Shown: positions 39,369-50,066, counted from the first letter of the stretch. The stretch is DNA of 64,000 bases from Hyphomicrobiales bacterium (GCA_900471925.1 UCGV01000002.1:62001-126000); one strand, 5' to 3'. Numbers and translations are program-made. The notes: generated by a model from the letters alone, not told the origin.

Positions 39369-40781
39369 ATGACCCAGGACAGCGCCCTTCTTCTTCAGGC
39401 CCCGGAGACAGATCTCCGTGATGGCTCCAACAACCGCAAGGTTTTTATCAAGACCTATGGCTGCCAGATGAACGTCTATGACTCGACGCGCATGAGCGAC
39501 GCTCTTGCTCGCGACGGCTACGAGCCGACCGAGGATATGGAGGAGGCCGATCTCGTTCTGCTCAACACCTGCCATATCCGCGAGAAGGCGGCTGAGAAGG
39601 TCTATTCGGCGCTCGGGCGCCTTCGCGAAATGAAAAAGCGCAAGGCCGCCGACGGGCGCGAGATGATGATCGGTGTCGCCGGCTGCGTCGCCCAGGCTGA
39701 AGGCGAGGAAATCCTGCGCCGGGCGCCGGCTGTGGATGTCGTCATCGGCCCGCAGACCTATCATCGCCTGCCGGAAGCGCTGCGCCGGGCCAGGGAAGGC
39801 CACCGGGTTATCGACACGGAATATGCGATCGAGGACAAGTTCGAGCATCTGCCGATCGCCGAAGCGCCGAAGATCCGCGCCCGCGGCGTGACTTCCTTCC
39901 TGACTGTGCAGGAAGGGTGCGACAAGTTCTGCACCTTCTGCGTCGTTCCCTATACACGCGGTTCGGAAGTATCGCGGCCGGTCTCGCAGATCGTCGAAGA
40001 AGCCATGAAGCTTGTCGATGGCGGTGTGCGCGAGATCACCCTGCTCGGCCAGAACGTCAACGCCTGGCATGGCATGGGTCCGAAGGGCGAAGAATGGAGT
40101 CTCGGCGACCTGCTCTACAGGCTCGCCGAAATTCCTGGCCTTGCACGGCTTCGCTATACGACGAGCCATCCGCGCGACATGGACGACCGGCTGATCGAGG
40201 CGCATCGTGACCTTCGCACGCTGATGCCCTATCTGCATCTGCCGGTCCAGGCCGGCTCCGACCGTATTCTGAAGGCCATGAACCGCCGCCACACGGCGGC
40301 CGAATATCTTTCGCTCATCGAGCGTATCCGAAAGGCCCGCCCCGATATCGCGCTGTCGGGCGACTTCATCACCGGCTTTCCGGGGGAGACAGACCGGGAA
40401 TTTGAGGATACACTAAAACTCGTTGAGGAGGTTCGTTATGCACAGGCCTTCTCGTTCAAATATTCGACGCGGCCGGGTACTCCAGGCGCGGAATTGAAGG
40501 ACCAGGTGCCGGAAAACATCAAGGCAGAACGGCTGGAACGCCTGCAGGCGCTGCTTCTCAAGCAGACGCAGGAATTCAACGATGCCTGTGTCGGCAAGGA
40601 GATCGACCTTCTTCTGGAAAAGCCGGGCCGCATGCCGGGACAACTTATCGGTCGATCACCGTGGCTGCAGTCCGTGAATGTTGATGCAAAAGCATCGCAA
40701 ATCGGTGACATTATTAAAGTGCGAATCACAGGAACCGGAACCAACAGCCTGTTTGCCGAACGCGCAGAGGCTGAGGTCTAA
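39369..40781 (+). CDS. miaB: tRNA-2-methylthio-N6-dimethylallyladenosine synthase MiaB
   Basis: Radical SAM enzyme adding a methylthio group to A37 of tRNAs. The 470-residue protein has the N-terminal UPF0004 domain with three cluster cysteines (Cys in [27 protein letters not shown]), the radical SAM motif CDKFCTFC and a C-terminal TRAM domain (about 400-470). It needs two 4Fe-4S clusters, for which NfuA is a candidate donor. Confidence 0.97.
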   Translation: MTQDSALLLQAPETDLRDGSNNRKVFIKTYGCQMNVYDSTRMSDALARDGYEPTEDMEEADLVLLNTCHIREKAAEKVYSALGRLREMKKRKAADGREMMIGVAGCVAQAEGEEILRRAPAVDVVIGPQTYHRLPEALRRAREGHRVIDTEYAIEDKFEHLPIAEAPKIRARGVTSFLTVQEGCDKFCTFCVVPYTRGSEVSRPVSQIVEEAMKLVDGGVREITLLGQNVNAWHGMGPKGEEWSLGDLLYRLAEIPGLARLRYTTSHPRDMDDRLIEAHRDLRTLMPYLHLPVQAGSDRILKAMNRRHTAAEYLSLIERIRKARPDIALSGDFITGFPGETDREFEDTLKLVEEVRYAQAFSFKYSTRPGTPGAELKDQVPENIKAERLERLQALLLKQTQEFNDACVGKEIDLLLEKPGRMPGQLIGRSPWLQSVNVDAKASQIGDIIKVRITGTGTNSLFAERAEAEV

Positions 40782-40799
40782 ACCAGGGAGCTCGACCGC

Positions 40800-41852
40800 T
40801 TGAACGGACAGGAATTGGTTTCTTCTTCACCGCGCCACCCACGCACTGCGAGCGACGCCAATCACTTTGTCCTGACGTTCGAGAACAACCGGTTCGCCAG
40901 CGAGCTTTTCGGACAGTTCGACCAGAACCTGAAGCTCCTGGAACAGCGTCTTCATATCGATGCGCGAGCGCGCGGCAACTCCGTCGTCATCACCGGCGAC
41001 GTGCTGGCGACCAACCAGGCGCGGCGCACACTCGATTACCTCTATGAAAAACTCCAGAAAGGCGGCAGTGTGGAGCGTTCAGACGTGGAAGGCGCAATCC
41101 GTATGGCGGTTGCGGCCGACGACCAGCTCACGCTGCCGACGATGGAGAAAAAAGCCAAATTGACGATGGCGCAGATTTCGACGCGCAAGAAAACGATCGT
41201 TGCGCGCACACCCACGCAAGATGCCTATATGCGTGCGCTGGAGCGCGCCGAAATGGTGTTCGGCGTCGGCCCGGCCGGTACCGGCAAGACTTATCTCGCC
41301 GTTGCCCACGCTGCACAGCTTCTGGAGCGCGGCGCCGTCGAGAAGATCATCCTTTCGCGCCCGGCCGTCGAAGCCGGCGAAAGGCTCGGCTTCCTGCCCG
41401 GCGACATGAAGGAAAAGGTCGACCCTTATCTGCGCCCGCTTTATGACGCGCTCTACGACATGATGCCCGGCGACAAGGTGGAGCGGGCAATCACGGCCGG
41501 CGTCATCGAAATCGCGCCGCTTGCCTTCATGCGTGGACGCACGCTTGCCAATGCGGCCATCATCCTCGACGAGGCGCAGAACACCACGTCGATGCAGATG
41601 AAGATGTTCCTGACGCGTCTCGGCGAGAATTCGCGGATGATCATCACCGGTGACCCGAGCCAGATCGACTTGCCGCGCGGCGTCAAGTCGGGCCTCGTGG
41701 AAGCACTGCATCTTCTGAACGACGTCGAGGGTATCTCGGTGGTCCGGTTCAAGGATGTCGATGTCGTGCGCCATCCGCTTGTTGGGCGTATCGTCAGGGC
41801 CTACGACGCGACCTACGCAGCGGCAAACGAAGAGGCCAGCCGGCAGGACTGA
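40800..41852 (+). CDS. PhoH-like ATPase
   Basis: P-loop protein of the PhoH family, linked to RNA metabolism. The 350-residue product has an N-terminal KH-like segment (about 20-100), Walker A GPAGTGKT (about 157-164) and a Walker B ILDEAQN motif. The start is TTG at 40800 with GGGAG upstream. It lies directly before ybeY with a one-base overlap, a widely conserved pair in rRNA processing. Confidence 0.93.
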   Translation: MNGQELVSSSPRHPRTASDANHFVLTFENNRFASELFGQFDQNLKLLEQRLHIDARARGNSVVITGDVLATNQARRTLDYLYEKLQKGGSVERSDVEGAIRMAVAADDQLTLPTMEKKAKLTMAQISTRKKTIVARTPTQDAYMRALERAEMVFGVGPAGTGKTYLAVAHAAQLLERGAVEKIILSRPAVEAGERLGFLPGDMKEKVDPYLRPLYDALYDMMPGDKVERAITAGVIEIAPLAFMRGRTLANAAIILDEAQNTTSMQMKMFLTRLGENSRMIITGDPSQIDLPRGVKSGLVEALHLLNDVEGISVVRFKDVDVVRHPLVGRIVRAYDATYAAANEEASRQD

Positions 41853-42367
41853 TGGCCGAACTCGACATACAGATCAGCATCGAGGACACAGGCTGGGCCG
41901 CCGAAGATGTCTTGCATCCGCTCGCCGAACGTGTGCTGGGCGCGGCGGCGACTTATCTGAGAGAAGAGGAAAAGCAGCCGTTTCCGAAGATGCCGCCGGA
42001 AGTTTCCCTCGTCTTCACCGACGACGCTTCCATCCAGGACATCAATGCGGAATGGCGCGGCAAGGACAAGCCGACCAACGTGCTGTCATTTCCGGCCTTT
42101 CCGGTGACCCCGGGCAAAATGCCCGGACCCATGCTCGGCGACATCATCATTGCGCGGGAGACGGTGGAGCGCGAAGCGCAGGAACTCGAAAAAAGTTTCG
42201 ATGACCATTTGACCCACCTTATGGTGCATGGTTTCTTGCATCTGCTCGGCTACGATCATATGAATAATGACGAAGCCGAAATTATGGAGGGGTTGGAGAC
42301 TCGCATTTTGGCGGTACTCGGCCTATCTGACCCCTACGAGGGTCAAGACCTTAAAATGGAACCATGA
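41852..42367 (+). CDS. ybeY: endoribonuclease YbeY (16S rRNA maturation)
   Basis: Zn-dependent endonuclease for 16S rRNA 3' end maturation and ribosome quality control; in Sinorhizobium it also affects small-RNA regulation. The 171-residue protein has the metal-binding motif [11 protein letters not shown] (about residues 125-135). It overlaps phoH by one base and the CorC-like gene by four bases. Confidence 0.95.
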   Translation: MAELDIQISIEDTGWAAEDVLHPLAERVLGAAATYLREEEKQPFPKMPPEVSLVFTDDASIQDINAEWRGKDKPTNVLSFPAFPVTPGKMPGPMLGDIIIARETVEREAQELEKSFDDHLTHLMVHGFLHLLGYDHMNNDEAEIMEGLETRILAVLGLSDPYEGQDLKMEP

Positions 42368-43500
42368 GCGACTTTTCAACGAAGCCGGCGTCAGACGCCA
42401 AGGACTCCGACCAATCCTCCTCTTCCGACGAGGGTGGCAGTAGTCGACACCGACCGCAATCCTTCTGGTCGCGCGCTGCGCGTATGCTGAGGCCGCAACA
42501 AAGCTCCCGACTGCGTGAAGATATCGCCGATGCGCTGATGACCGATCCGGCCGCAGCGGATGCCTTTTCGCCCGACGAACGGGCGATGCTTCACAATATC
42601 CTGCGCTTCCGCGAAGTGCGTGTCGCCGACGTGATGGTTCCCCGCGCCAATATCGAGGCCGTCGACCAGACCATCACCATCGGCGAACTGATGATCCTTT
42701 TCGAGGAAAGCGGCCGTTCGCGCATGCCGGTCTATGCCGAAACGCTCGATGATCCGCGCGGTATGGTGCATATCCGCGATCTTCTCTCCTATGTCGCCAA
42801 GCAGGCGCGCAACAAGCGCCGTAGCGGTACGAAGCCCGCGGCAGGCGCGCCCGCAATCGAGGTAGCGCAGGAGCATATCCAGAAGGCGCCGCGCTCGGCC
42901 AAACCGAATTTCGATCTCGGACGAGTCGACCTGCAGAAGACGCTCGCCGAAACCGGCATTATCCGGCAGATCCTGTTCGTGCCGCCGTCGATGCTGGCAT
43001 CCGATCTGCTGCGCCGTATGCAGGTGAACCGTACGCAGATGGCGCTGGTTATTGACGAGTATGGCGGCACCGATGGCCTGGCCTCGCATGAAGACATCGT
43101 GGAAATGGTGATCGGCGATATCGATGACGAGCATGACGACGAGGAAGTCATGTTCAAGCGTGTATCGGAAGACATGTTCGTTGCCGATGCCCGTATCGAG
43201 CTTGAGGACATCGCCGAGGCAATCGGTCCGGATTTCGATATCAGCGAGCAGATCGACGAAGTCGATACGCTGGGTGGCCTGATCTTCTCGGCGCTCGGCC
43301 GCATCCCTGTGCGGGGCGAAGTCGTTCAGGCACTGCCGGATTTCGAGTTCCACATCCTCGATGCCGATCCGCGCCGCATCAAGCGGGTGCGCATCACCCG
43401 CAAGCGTCAGGCGATCCGACGCCGCGCCAAAGCCGATGGCGATGGACCGCTGATGGGCGACGGAAACGACGACCGGCCGGCGGAATCGACCGCAAACTGA
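42364..43500 (+). CDS. CorC/HlyC-type CBS domain protein
   Basis: A 378-residue cytoplasmic protein with two CBS domains (about 90-150 and 200-265; [33 protein letters not shown]) and a C-terminal CorC/HlyC domain (about 280-355). Family members bind nucleotides and relate to Mg/Co efflux or membrane function; they are often mislabelled haemolysins. There is no DUF21 membrane domain. The position between ybeY and lnt is conserved. Confidence 0.88.
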   Translation: MSDFSTKPASDAKDSDQSSSSDEGGSSRHRPQSFWSRAARMLRPQQSSRLREDIADALMTDPAAADAFSPDERAMLHNILRFREVRVADVMVPRANIEAVDQTITIGELMILFEESGRSRMPVYAETLDDPRGMVHIRDLLSYVAKQARNKRRSGTKPAAGAPAIEVAQEHIQKAPRSAKPNFDLGRVDLQKTLAETGIIRQILFVPPSMLASDLLRRMQVNRTQMALVIDEYGGTDGLASHEDIVEMVIGDIDDEHDDEEVMFKRVSEDMFVADARIELEDIAEAIGPDFDISEQIDEVDTLGGLIFSALGRIPVRGEVVQALPDFEFHILDADPRRIKRVRITRKRQAIRRRAKADGDGPLMGDGNDDRPAESTAN

Positions 43501-43611
43501 CGGCTTCCCGGAGCGGGAATTCGATTTCGCGGCTAATGCTGCAAGACGACAAGTGCGCGCTTTTTTGAAAGACTGCAAATCGGTTGATTCGCAGCTTTGA
43601 TGGGAGTGCGC

Positions 43612-45216
43612 ATGGAGCGGCTTGCGGACAGGATTATCCTCGTCTGGGGTGTCAAACGATCATTGCTTGCGATTGCTGCTGGCGCCTTCGGTGTTCTGGC
43701 GCTGCCTCCCTTCGGTTTTTTCGCGGCAATGTTCGTCTCCTTCACCTTGCTCGTCTGGCTGATCGACGGTGCCGCGGCCTCGCCGGAAAGCAGCCTTCCC
43801 GGCAGGCTCTGGCCGGCATTCGCCACGGGCTGGCTGTTCGGCTTCGGCTATTTCGTCGCCGGCCTTTGGTGGGTCGGCCAAGCGCTGCTGGTGGATTCGG
43901 ATGAATTTGCCTGGGCCCTGCCGCTTGCAATCCTCGGACTGCCGGCCTGTCTTGCGATCTTCTATGGTCTCGCCGCCGCCCTTGCCCGCATCTTCTGGTC
44001 CGATGGTATGGGCAGGATCGCAGCACTTGCGGCAAGCTTTGGCCTGCTCGAATGGCTGCGCAGCTTCATCTTCACCGGTTTCCCCTGGAATGCCATCGGC
44101 TACGGCATGATGCCCATGCCCCTGATGATGCAGTCCGTCCATGTGATCGGCACGATGGGGGTGACGGCGCTTTCGGTCTTCGTTTTTGCCGCCCCTGCCC
44201 TGATCGGAACCCGACAGGGCGCAAAACTCGGCGTCAGCCTCGCCGCCCTGCTGTTTGCGGCGCATCTCGGATATGGCGCCTATATTCTCTATGTCGTGCC
44301 AAAGCCCGCGGTGTTGCCCGAGGACAAGCGTCCCGTCGTGCGTCTGGTGCAGCCATCGATCGACCAGTCCGCCAAGATGGACAACGATGCCGATCGCGAA
44401 GCGATCTTCGAAGCGCATCTGAAGCTTTCGGCGGAGGCGCCGAAGGATGGCGGCAAGAAGCCCGATATCATCGTCTGGCCTGAAACATCGATCCCCTTCA
44501 TTCTTACCGACAATCAGGATGCGCTGACGCGGATTGCCGACACGCTCGACGACAATCAGACACTGATTGCAGGGGCCGTGCGAGCCGAGGAGATTGGACC
44601 GGGTTATCCCACCCGCTATTATAATTCGATCTACGTGATCGACGGGCGCGGGCAGATCGTCGCCGCCTCCGACAAGGTGCATCTCGTTCCCTTCGGCGAA
44701 TATCTTCCCTTCGAGGACATGCTGAACGAACTCGGCGTCCAGAATGTCGTGGAGATGCCGGGCGGATTTTCGGCTGCTGCCAGCCGTCACCTGCTCGAGC
44801 TTCCGGGTGGCCTGAAATTCTATCCGCTCGTCTGCTACGAGATCATTTTCCCGGACGAAATGACGGGCGACATCGGCCTGGCGAATGCCATTCTCAACAT
44901 CACGAATGACAGTTGGTTCGGCTCGACACCCGGCCCCTATCAGCATTTTCAGCAGGCACGTGTACGCGCGGTTGAGACCGGCCTGCCCCTGATTCGCGAT
45001 GCCAATAGCGGAATTTCGGCGGTTGTAGACGCGCGAGGAGAAATCGTTTCAGGTCTAAAATTAAACGAAACGGGCTTCATAGACGCAACCCTTGATGGTA
45101 CATCAGGAGATAACCGCGGAACATATCCGCATCAAACGTACTTCTGGTTGACTGAAACGTTACTGCTCGGCATTGCGCTAATTTCACGCAGGGGTTTTAT
45201 TTTCAGGTTGAATTGA
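43612..45216 (+). CDS. lnt: apolipoprotein N-acyltransferase
   Basis: Adds the third acyl chain to lipoproteins in the periplasmic leaflet. The 534-residue protein has about six membrane helices (up to about 230) and a nitrilase-type domain: Glu in WPETSIPF, Lys in SDKVHLVPFGEYLP and Cys in PLVCYEIIFP form the catalytic triad. The ATG at 43612 has GGGAG five bases upstream. In Sinorhizobium meliloti the homologue actA gives acid tolerance. praR follows. Confidence 0.95.
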   Translation: MERLADRIILVWGVKRSLLAIAAGAFGVLALPPFGFFAAMFVSFTLLVWLIDGAAASPESSLPGRLWPAFATGWLFGFGYFVAGLWWVGQALLVDSDEFAWALPLAILGLPACLAIFYGLAAALARIFWSDGMGRIAALAASFGLLEWLRSFIFTGFPWNAIGYGMMPMPLMMQSVHVIGTMGVTALSVFVFAAPALIGTRQGAKLGVSLAALLFAAHLGYGAYILYVVPKPAVLPEDKRPVVRLVQPSIDQSAKMDNDADREAIFEAHLKLSAEAPKDGGKKPDIIVWPETSIPFILTDNQDALTRIADTLDDNQTLIAGAVRAEEIGPGYPTRYYNSIYVIDGRGQIVAASDKVHLVPFGEYLPFEDMLNELGVQNVVEMPGGFSAAASRHLLELPGGLKFYPLVCYEIIFPDEMTGDIGLANAILNITNDSWFGSTPGPYQHFQQARVRAVETGLPLIRDANSGISAVVDARGEIVSGLKLNETGFIDATLDGTSGDNRGTYPHQTYFWLTETLLLGIALISRRGFIFRLN

Positions 45217-45292
45217 CCAAAAACCCCTAAAATTGCATAGTGGCAGCAATCGGCGTTAGTAACGTATGCTTCAGGGTGGGTTATCGCGACTT

Positions 45293-45302
45293 GCAACGTT
45301 GC
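45293..45302. promoter_or_regulatory. palindrome GCAACGTTGC upstream of praR
   Basis: A perfect 10-bp palindrome lies 67 bp before the praR start, inside the 153-bp lnt-praR gap. It is a candidate self-regulation site for PraR, which is a DNA-binding repressor, but the binding is not shown here. Confidence 0.35.
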
Positions 45303-45369
45303 GTTACGGAATGGGGTCAGGGCATGCCGGTTAGAACAAGGTTGAATTTTTCTTTGCTAGGGCACGACC

Positions 45370-45789
45370 ATGATTGAAAATAAGAAGAAGCCGAATCCTA
45401 TCGACATTCACGTCGGTAGCCGTATTCGACTTCGCCGTACAATGCTGGGTATGAGTCAGGAGAAACTGGGGGAAAGCCTCGGCATTACCTTTCAGCAGAT
45501 CCAGAAATACGAGAAGGGCACCAACCGTGTTGGCGCCAGCCGCCTGCAGAATATTTCGAGTATCCTCAACGTCCCCGTTTCCTTCTTCTTCGAAGACGCT
45601 CCAGGCGAACATACCGGCGCCCTGACCGGCATGTCGGAAGCCTCGAGCTCGAACTACGTCGTTGACTTCCTCTCTTCTTCGGAAGGGCTTCAACTCAACC
45701 GCGCATTTGTGAAAATCACCGATCCCAAGGTTCGCCGCAAGGTCGTCGAACTGGTGAAGGCACTGGCTGCGGAAGCAGACTCCGACTGA
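45370..45789 (+). CDS. praR: Xre-family regulator, PraR/PhrR type
   Basis: A 139-residue regulator with a helix-turn-helix (about 14-70; MSQEKLGESLGITFQQIQKY) and a C-terminal helical tail. Proteins of this form next to lnt are PraR in Rhizobium leguminosarum and PhrR in Sinorhizobium, which repress quorum-sensing and biofilm or attachment genes. The name is based on synteny and HTH similarity. It is followed by a terminator at 45814. Confidence 0.88.
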   Translation: MIENKKKPNPIDIHVGSRIRLRRTMLGMSQEKLGESLGITFQQIQKYEKGTNRVGASRLQNISSILNVPVSFFFEDAPGEHTGALTGMSEASSSNYVVDFLSSSEGLQLNRAFVKITDPKVRRKVVELVKALAAEADSD

Positions 45790-45813
45790 GCGTCCCCCGC
45801 GCTCGGAAAGCTC

Positions 45814-45839
45814 AAGGCGGCTCAAAAGGCCGCCTTTTT
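45814..45839 (+). terminator. rho-independent terminator after praR
   Basis: AAGGCGGC (45814-45821) pairs with GCCGCCTT (45829-45836), followed by TTT, about 25 bp past the praR stop. Confidence 0.85.
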
Positions 45840-45857
45840 GCATTTTTGGGGCAAAAT

Positions 45858-45886
45858 TTGTCACTTCACCTAAGATATAAAGATAT
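45858..45886 (+). promoter_or_regulatory. candidate sigma-70 promoter of metK
   Basis: TTGTCA (45858-45863), a 17-bp spacer and AGATAT (45881-45886) lie about 80 bp before metK. The match is fair but unproven. The leader also has TCGCG-A-CGCGA at 45911-45921; I found no known SAM riboswitch. Confidence 0.35.
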
Positions 45887-45968
45887 ATTTATGTCCTTCT
45901 GTGCTTGTCATCGCGACGCGAAGTGAGTACCTACTAAGCCGCTTTTGTTCTTTGAGGGGAATCCCGGA

Positions 45969-47222
45969 ATGCGCGCGAATTATCTCTTTACCAGCGAATC
46001 TGTTGCCGAAGGTCACCCGGACAAGGTGTGTGACCGCATCTCCGACGAGATCGTCGATCTGGTGTACCGCGAAGCGGCGAAGACCGGCGTCAATCCGTGG
46101 GGCGTGCGCATTGCCTGCGAAACCCTCGCGACGACCAACCGCGTCGTCATCGCTGGCGAAGTTCGCCTGCCGCCGAGCCTGATGAAGAAGGACAAGGACG
46201 GCAACGACGTCATCAACCCGTCGAAGTTCAAGGCTGCCGCTCGCCGTGCCATCAAGGATATCGGTTACGAGCAGGACGGCTTCCATTGGAAGAAGGCCAA
46301 GATCGACGTGCTGCTGCATTCGCAGTCCGCCGACATCGCTCAGGGCGTCGACAGCGCCGCAGACCAGCAGGGTGACGAAGGTGCCGGCGACCAGGGCATC
46401 ATGTTCGGCTACGCCTGCAAGGAAACGCCGGATCTCATGCCGGCTCCGATCTACTATTCGCACAAGATCCTGCAGCTGCTCGCTGTCGCCCGCAAGAAGG
46501 GCGAGGGCGAAGTCGCCAAGCTCGGCCCCGACGCCAAGAGCCAGGTCACCGTACGCTATGTCGACGGCAAGCCGGCCGAGGCAACCTCGATCGTTCTCTC
46601 CACCCAGCATCTCGACGACAGCTGGGATTCCAAGAAGGTTCGCGACGTCGTCGAGCCTTATATCCGCGAAGCCCTCGGCGAGCTGAAGATCGCCGACGAT
46701 TGCAAGTGGTACATCAACCCCACCGGCAAATTCGTCATCGGCGGCCCGGATGGTGACGCCGGCCTTACCGGCCGCAAGATCATCGTCGACACCTATGGCG
46801 GCGCTGCTCCGCATGGTGGCGGTGCATTCTCTGGCAAGGACACGACCAAGGTCGACCGTTCGGCCGCCTATGCTGCCCGCTACCTCGCCAAGAACGTCGT
46901 GGCTGCCGGCCTTGCCGACCGCTGCACGATCCAGCTGTCCTACGCTATCGGCGTCGCACAGCCGCTGTCGATCTATGTCGACCTCCACGGCACAGGCAAG
47001 GGCGTTTCCGAAGACCAGGTCGAAGCTGCGATCCGCCAGAACATGGACCTGTCGCCGTCGGGCATCCGCCGTCATCTCGACCTCAACAAGCCGATCTATG
47101 CCAAGACCTCCGCTTACGGCCATTTCGGCCGCAAGGCAGGTCGCGACGGCTCGTTCTCCTGGGAGCGCACGGATCTCGTGAAGGGCCTCAAGGACGCGAT
47201 CAAGACCAAGGCTGCTGCATGA
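45969..47222 (+). CDS. metK: S-adenosylmethionine synthetase
   Basis: Makes SAM from methionine and ATP. The 417-residue protein has the start [20 protein letters not shown], the methionine-binding segment DQGIMFGYA and the phosphate-binding [17 protein letters not shown] chose the ATG at 45969 with GAGGGGAA upstream. Its last base pairs overlap trmB, a SAM user. Length is slightly above the usual 385-400 because of an insertion around residues 65-75. Confidence 0.97.
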   Translation: MRANYLFTSESVAEGHPDKVCDRISDEIVDLVYREAAKTGVNPWGVRIACETLATTNRVVIAGEVRLPPSLMKKDKDGNDVINPSKFKAAARRAIKDIGYEQDGFHWKKAKIDVLLHSQSADIAQGVDSAADQQGDEGAGDQGIMFGYACKETPDLMPAPIYYSHKILQLLAVARKKGEGEVAKLGPDAKSQVTVRYVDGKPAEATSIVLSTQHLDDSWDSKKVRDVVEPYIREALGELKIADDCKWYINPTGKFVIGGPDGDAGLTGRKIIVDTYGGAAPHGGGAFSGKDTTKVDRSAAYAARYLAKNVVAAGLADRCTIQLSYAIGVAQPLSIYVDLHGTGKGVSEDQVEAAIRQNMDLSPSGIRRHLDLNKPIYAKTSAYGHFGRKAGRDGSFSWERTDLVKGLKDAIKTKAAA

Positions 47223-47920
47223 CGGATATGGAACGCCGGGGCCGAGCGACCGAAGCCTTTTTCGGTCGCCGCAAGGGCAAGGCCCTGCGCGAGCAGCAGG
47301 CCGACAGGCTCGCTACCCTGCTCCCGGCTTTCATTATCGACCTTTCAGCGGCTCCCCCGGAGCCGCTGAAGAGCCTTTTTGCGGTTCCGGTCGAAAGATT
47401 GCGGCTGGAAATCGGCTTCGGCGGTGGCGAGCATCTGATCCACCGCGCGCTCGAACTTCCCTCCACCGGTTTCATCGGCGTCGAGCCTTTCGTCAATTCC
47501 ATGCAGAAGCTGCTGGCGCGTGTCGACGAGACGGGTGCCCATAATGTGCGCGTTTACAACGACGACGCAACGCAGCTGCTCGACTGGCTTCCCGACCACT
47601 GTCTTGACCAGATCGACCTGCTCTATCCGGATCCCTGGCCAAAGCGGAAGCACTGGAAACGGCGCTTCGTCTCGAAGACCAATCTCGACCGTTTTCATCG
47701 CGTGCTGAAGCCCGGCGGGCTCTTCTGCTTTGCCTCCGATATCGACACCTATGTGAACTGGACGCTGCTGAAATGCCGCGACCACGGTGGCTTCGAATGG
47801 ATGGCTGAAAATGCCGCCGACTGGCTGACGCCCTACGAAGGCTGGCCGAGCACGCGCTATGAGGCCAAGGCCCGCCGCGAAGGCCGCTCTTCGGCCTATC
47901 TGACCTTCAAGCGCGTCTGA
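47219..47920 (+). CDS. trmB: tRNA (guanine-N7-)-methyltransferase
   Basis: Methylates G46 of tRNA with SAM. The 233-residue protein has the SAM loop [12 protein letters not shown] and the catalytic segment [17 protein letters not shown]. It overlaps metK by four bases, which places a SAM consumer directly after the SAM producer. Confidence 0.95.
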   Translation: MTDMERRGRATEAFFGRRKGKALREQQADRLATLLPAFIIDLSAAPPEPLKSLFAVPVERLRLEIGFGGGEHLIHRALELPSTGFIGVEPFVNSMQKLLARVDETGAHNVRVYNDDATQLLDWLPDHCLDQIDLLYPDPWPKRKHWKRRFVSKTNLDRFHRVLKPGGLFCFASDIDTYVNWTLLKCRDHGGFEWMAENAADWLTPYEGWPSTRYEAKARREGRSSAYLTFKRV

Positions 47921-48109
47921 TCTTTCCAGGCAGGTATGCGCTTACAGCGCTGCCGATAACGGAACCGCCGGACGTGATTTCTGAGAATGGGAAAACGCTG
48001 CAAGGCAGCTTACGCGTGGGCAAGGGGCTGTCGTCAGTCCCTCGCATAGCCCACTACAATTCCTGACACATGCATCTGCCGGCCAGCCATGCGGGCAGGC
48101 CGGTTTCGA

Positions 48110-48367
48110 TCAATGCAGGCTGACCGTCTTCAGCTCGTCTTCGGCAGCCTTGAAGAAGGTGCTGGAGCGATTGTCCGTCAGGAGAATCGGCGTACCATCG
48201 GCGCCGAACAGTGCCCAGAGATCGACGCTCGGATCGATATCCGGAGCCTCGGGAAAGCACCTGGCAACCTCTTCGGTGCGGATTTTACGGATATAGGCGA
48301 CCTCACCATTGCCGATGCCGGCAAGTTCGGACTTGGTCAAACGCGACGTGGCTTCTTTCATCAACAT
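48110..48367 (-). CDS. DUF1150 family small protein
   Basis: An 85-residue protein starting MLMKEATSRLTKSELAGIGN; it matches the alphaproteobacterial DUF1150 family by its IRKIRTEEVA and LFGADGTPILLTDNR segments. Function is unknown. GGAGG lies upstream of the ATG at 48367. It follows hsp20 by 47 bp on the same strand and probably shares the heat-shock transcript; an inverted repeat CAACGG/CCGTTG (48392-48412) separates the two. Confidence 0.82.
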   Translation of the reverse strand: MLMKEATSRLTKSELAGIGNGEVAYIRKIRTEEVARCFPEAPDIDPSVDLWALFGADGTPILLTDNRSSTFFKAAEDELKTVSLH

Positions 48368-48414
48368 TCCTGTTCCTCCGGGAGAAGGGACCAACGGCTC
48401 AACAAACCGTTGTC

Positions 48415-48840
48415 CTACTGTGAGACCGAAATGTTAATTTTCTTGATCATGCGCGCCGGTTCCGGGCGAATTAGATCAACCGAGAGCAGACCGTTCCTGA
48501 GGCTTGCGCCCAGAACCTGCATGCCATCGGCGAGAACGAATGTGCGCTGGAACTGCCTGGCGGCAATGCCACGATAGAGATAGTCGCGGTCGCCTTGATC
48601 GATCTGCCGACCGCGGATGAGAAGCTGGTTTTCCTCGGTGGAAACATCAAGCTCTTCTTCGCTGAAACCGGCAACGGCAAGCGTGATGCGCAGACGCTCA
48701 GGCGCGTCATGGCCTGCAGCGATACGTTCGATATTGTAGGGTGGATAACCGTCGCTCGCCTTGGAAATCCGCTCGAGCGTCTTTTCCATGGCGTCGAAGC
48801 CCAGAAGCAGCGGGCTGGCGAAAGGGGTGATGCGGCTCAT
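48415..48840 (-). CDS. small heat-shock protein Hsp20 (IbpA-type)
   Basis: ATP-independent chaperone of the alpha-crystallin family. The 141-residue protein has a short N-terminal arm (MSRITPFASPLLLGFD), the crystallin domain (about 35-125, with AVAGFSEEELDV and GIAARQFQRTF) and a short C-terminal tail. The usual GILxVxIP signature is altered (NGLLSVDLIRPEP). I chose the ATG at 48840, nine bases after AAGGA. It lies behind a probable ROSE thermometer. DUF1150 follows. Confidence 0.92.
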   Translation of the reverse strand: MSRITPFASPLLLGFDAMEKTLERISKASDGYPPYNIERIAAGHDAPERLRITLAVAGFSEEELDVSTEENQLLIRGRQIDQGDRDYLYRGIAARQFQRTFVLADGMQVLGASLRNGLLSVDLIRPEPARMIKKINISVSQ

Positions 48841-48960
48841 CTTCCAAAGTCCTTGATGCAAGCGACCTCTCCGGACCTCACATGCAGCATCCGGGTACCG
48901 CTAATATGGGGATGCCGTTCGCCTGCTGCAAGGCGTAACGGCCGACGCTGCCGCCTCCCG
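48841..48960 (-). ncRNA. ROSE-like RNA thermometer in the hsp20 leader
   Basis: In the hsp20 mRNA leader, GTCGCTTG pairs with CAAGGAC (48849-48866) with a single bulged G after GUC. This masks the AAGGA ribosome site and contains UCGCU, which fits the conserved ROSE motif UYGCU whose bulged G is needed for heat sensing. Upstream, CCGGA/TCCGG and GCCT/AGGC arms could make further hairpins, as in known ROSE leaders. The upstream limit is approximate. Basis: base pairing seen; function by analogy with rhizobial hsp leaders. Confidence 0.7.
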
Positions 48961-49121
48961 CATTTTAAGGTAAAGCCGCACAGGGAGGTTTCCTTGACAA
49001 AGGATGCTCCGCCCCGCATCAAAACATGCTCCGGCGCGATGTGCTGATTTGCGACGGTAAACTGAAGGCAAAATGAAGATGCATGTCTGCGCGGCGTGCA
49101 CCGGAGGATGGAACTACCCGG

Positions 49122-50066
49122 ATGGCAGAACAGAGAAAGATCATTATCGACACCGACCCCGGCCAGGACGATGCTGCCGCGATCATGCTGGCCTTCGGCA
49201 GCCACGAAGAGCTTGAGGTGTTGGGCATCACCACCGTTGCCGGCAACGTGCCGCTGTCACTGACGAGCCGCAATGCGCGCATTATCTGCGAGCTGTGCGA
49301 GCGGACCGACGTCAAGGTGTTTGCCGGAGCCGACCGGCCTATCGCCCGCGCGCTGGTGACCGCAGAGCACGTGCATGGCAAGACCGGCCTCGACGGCCCG
49401 ACCCTGCCAGAGCCGACGATGCCGCTGCAGACGCAGCACGCCGTCGATTTCATCATCGAAACGCTGCGACGCGAGCCTGATGGAGCGGTCACGCTCTGCA
49501 CGCTCGGACCGCTCACCAATATCGCGCTCGCCTTCCAGAAAGCGCCCGATATCATCCCGCGCATCCGCGAACTCGTCATGATGGGCGGCGGTTTCTTCGA
49601 AGGCGGCAACATCACGCCGGCTGCCGAATTCAACATCTATGTCGACCCCGAAGCAGCCGATATCGTCGTTCGCTCGGGCGTACCCGTCGTCATGATGCCG
49701 CTTGACGTGACGCACCAGCTGCTGACCCGCAAGGACCGCGTGAAGCGCATGGCCGATATCGGCACCGCGCCCGCCAGGGCGATGGTGGAGATGCTGGAAT
49801 TCTTCGAGCGCTTCGACATTGAGAAATACGGCTCGGACGGCGGCCCGCTGCACGACCCGACGACAGTCGCCTACCTGCTGAAGCCGGAACTTTTCAAGGG
49901 CCGGAACTGCAATGTCGAGATCGAGGTGAAATCGGAACTGACCGTCGGCATGACGGTCGTCGACTGGTGGCATGTGACCGATCGCAAGCGCAACGCGACG
50001 GTGATGCGCCATGTTGATGCCGATGGCTTCTTCGATCTTTTGGTCGAGCGTTTTGCGCGGATCTGA
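49122..50066 (+). CDS. nucleoside hydrolase (inosine-uridine preferring family)
   Basis: Cleaves N-glycosidic bonds of ribonucleosides. The 314-residue protein has the Ca-binding cluster DTDPGQDDAAA (about 11-21) and a late conserved segment GGPLHDPTTVAYLL. I chose the ATG at 49122; other starts upstream (49083) give a poor N-terminus. Substrate range is unknown. The ribokinase at 5040 could use its product, although far away. Confidence 0.9.
   Translation: MAEQRKIIIDTDPGQDDAAAIMLAFGSHEELEVLGITTVAGNVPLSLTSRNARIICELCERTDVKVFAGADRPIARALVTAEHVHGKTGLDGPTLPEPTMPLQTQHAVDFIIETLRREPDGAVTLCTLGPLTNIALAFQKAPDIIPRIRELVMMGGGFFEGGNITPAAEFNIYVDPEAADIVVRSGVPVVMMPLDVTHQLLTRKDRVKRMADIGTAPARAMVEMLEFFERFDIEKYGSDGGPLHDPTTVAYLLKPELFKGRNCNVEIEVKSELTVGMTVVDWWHVTDRKRNATVMRHVDADGFFDLLVERFARI

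Noticed and set aside
45840..45968. SAM riboswitch before metK
   Set aside because: The leader does not match SAM-II or SAM/SAH motifs that I know; only a short palindrome is seen.
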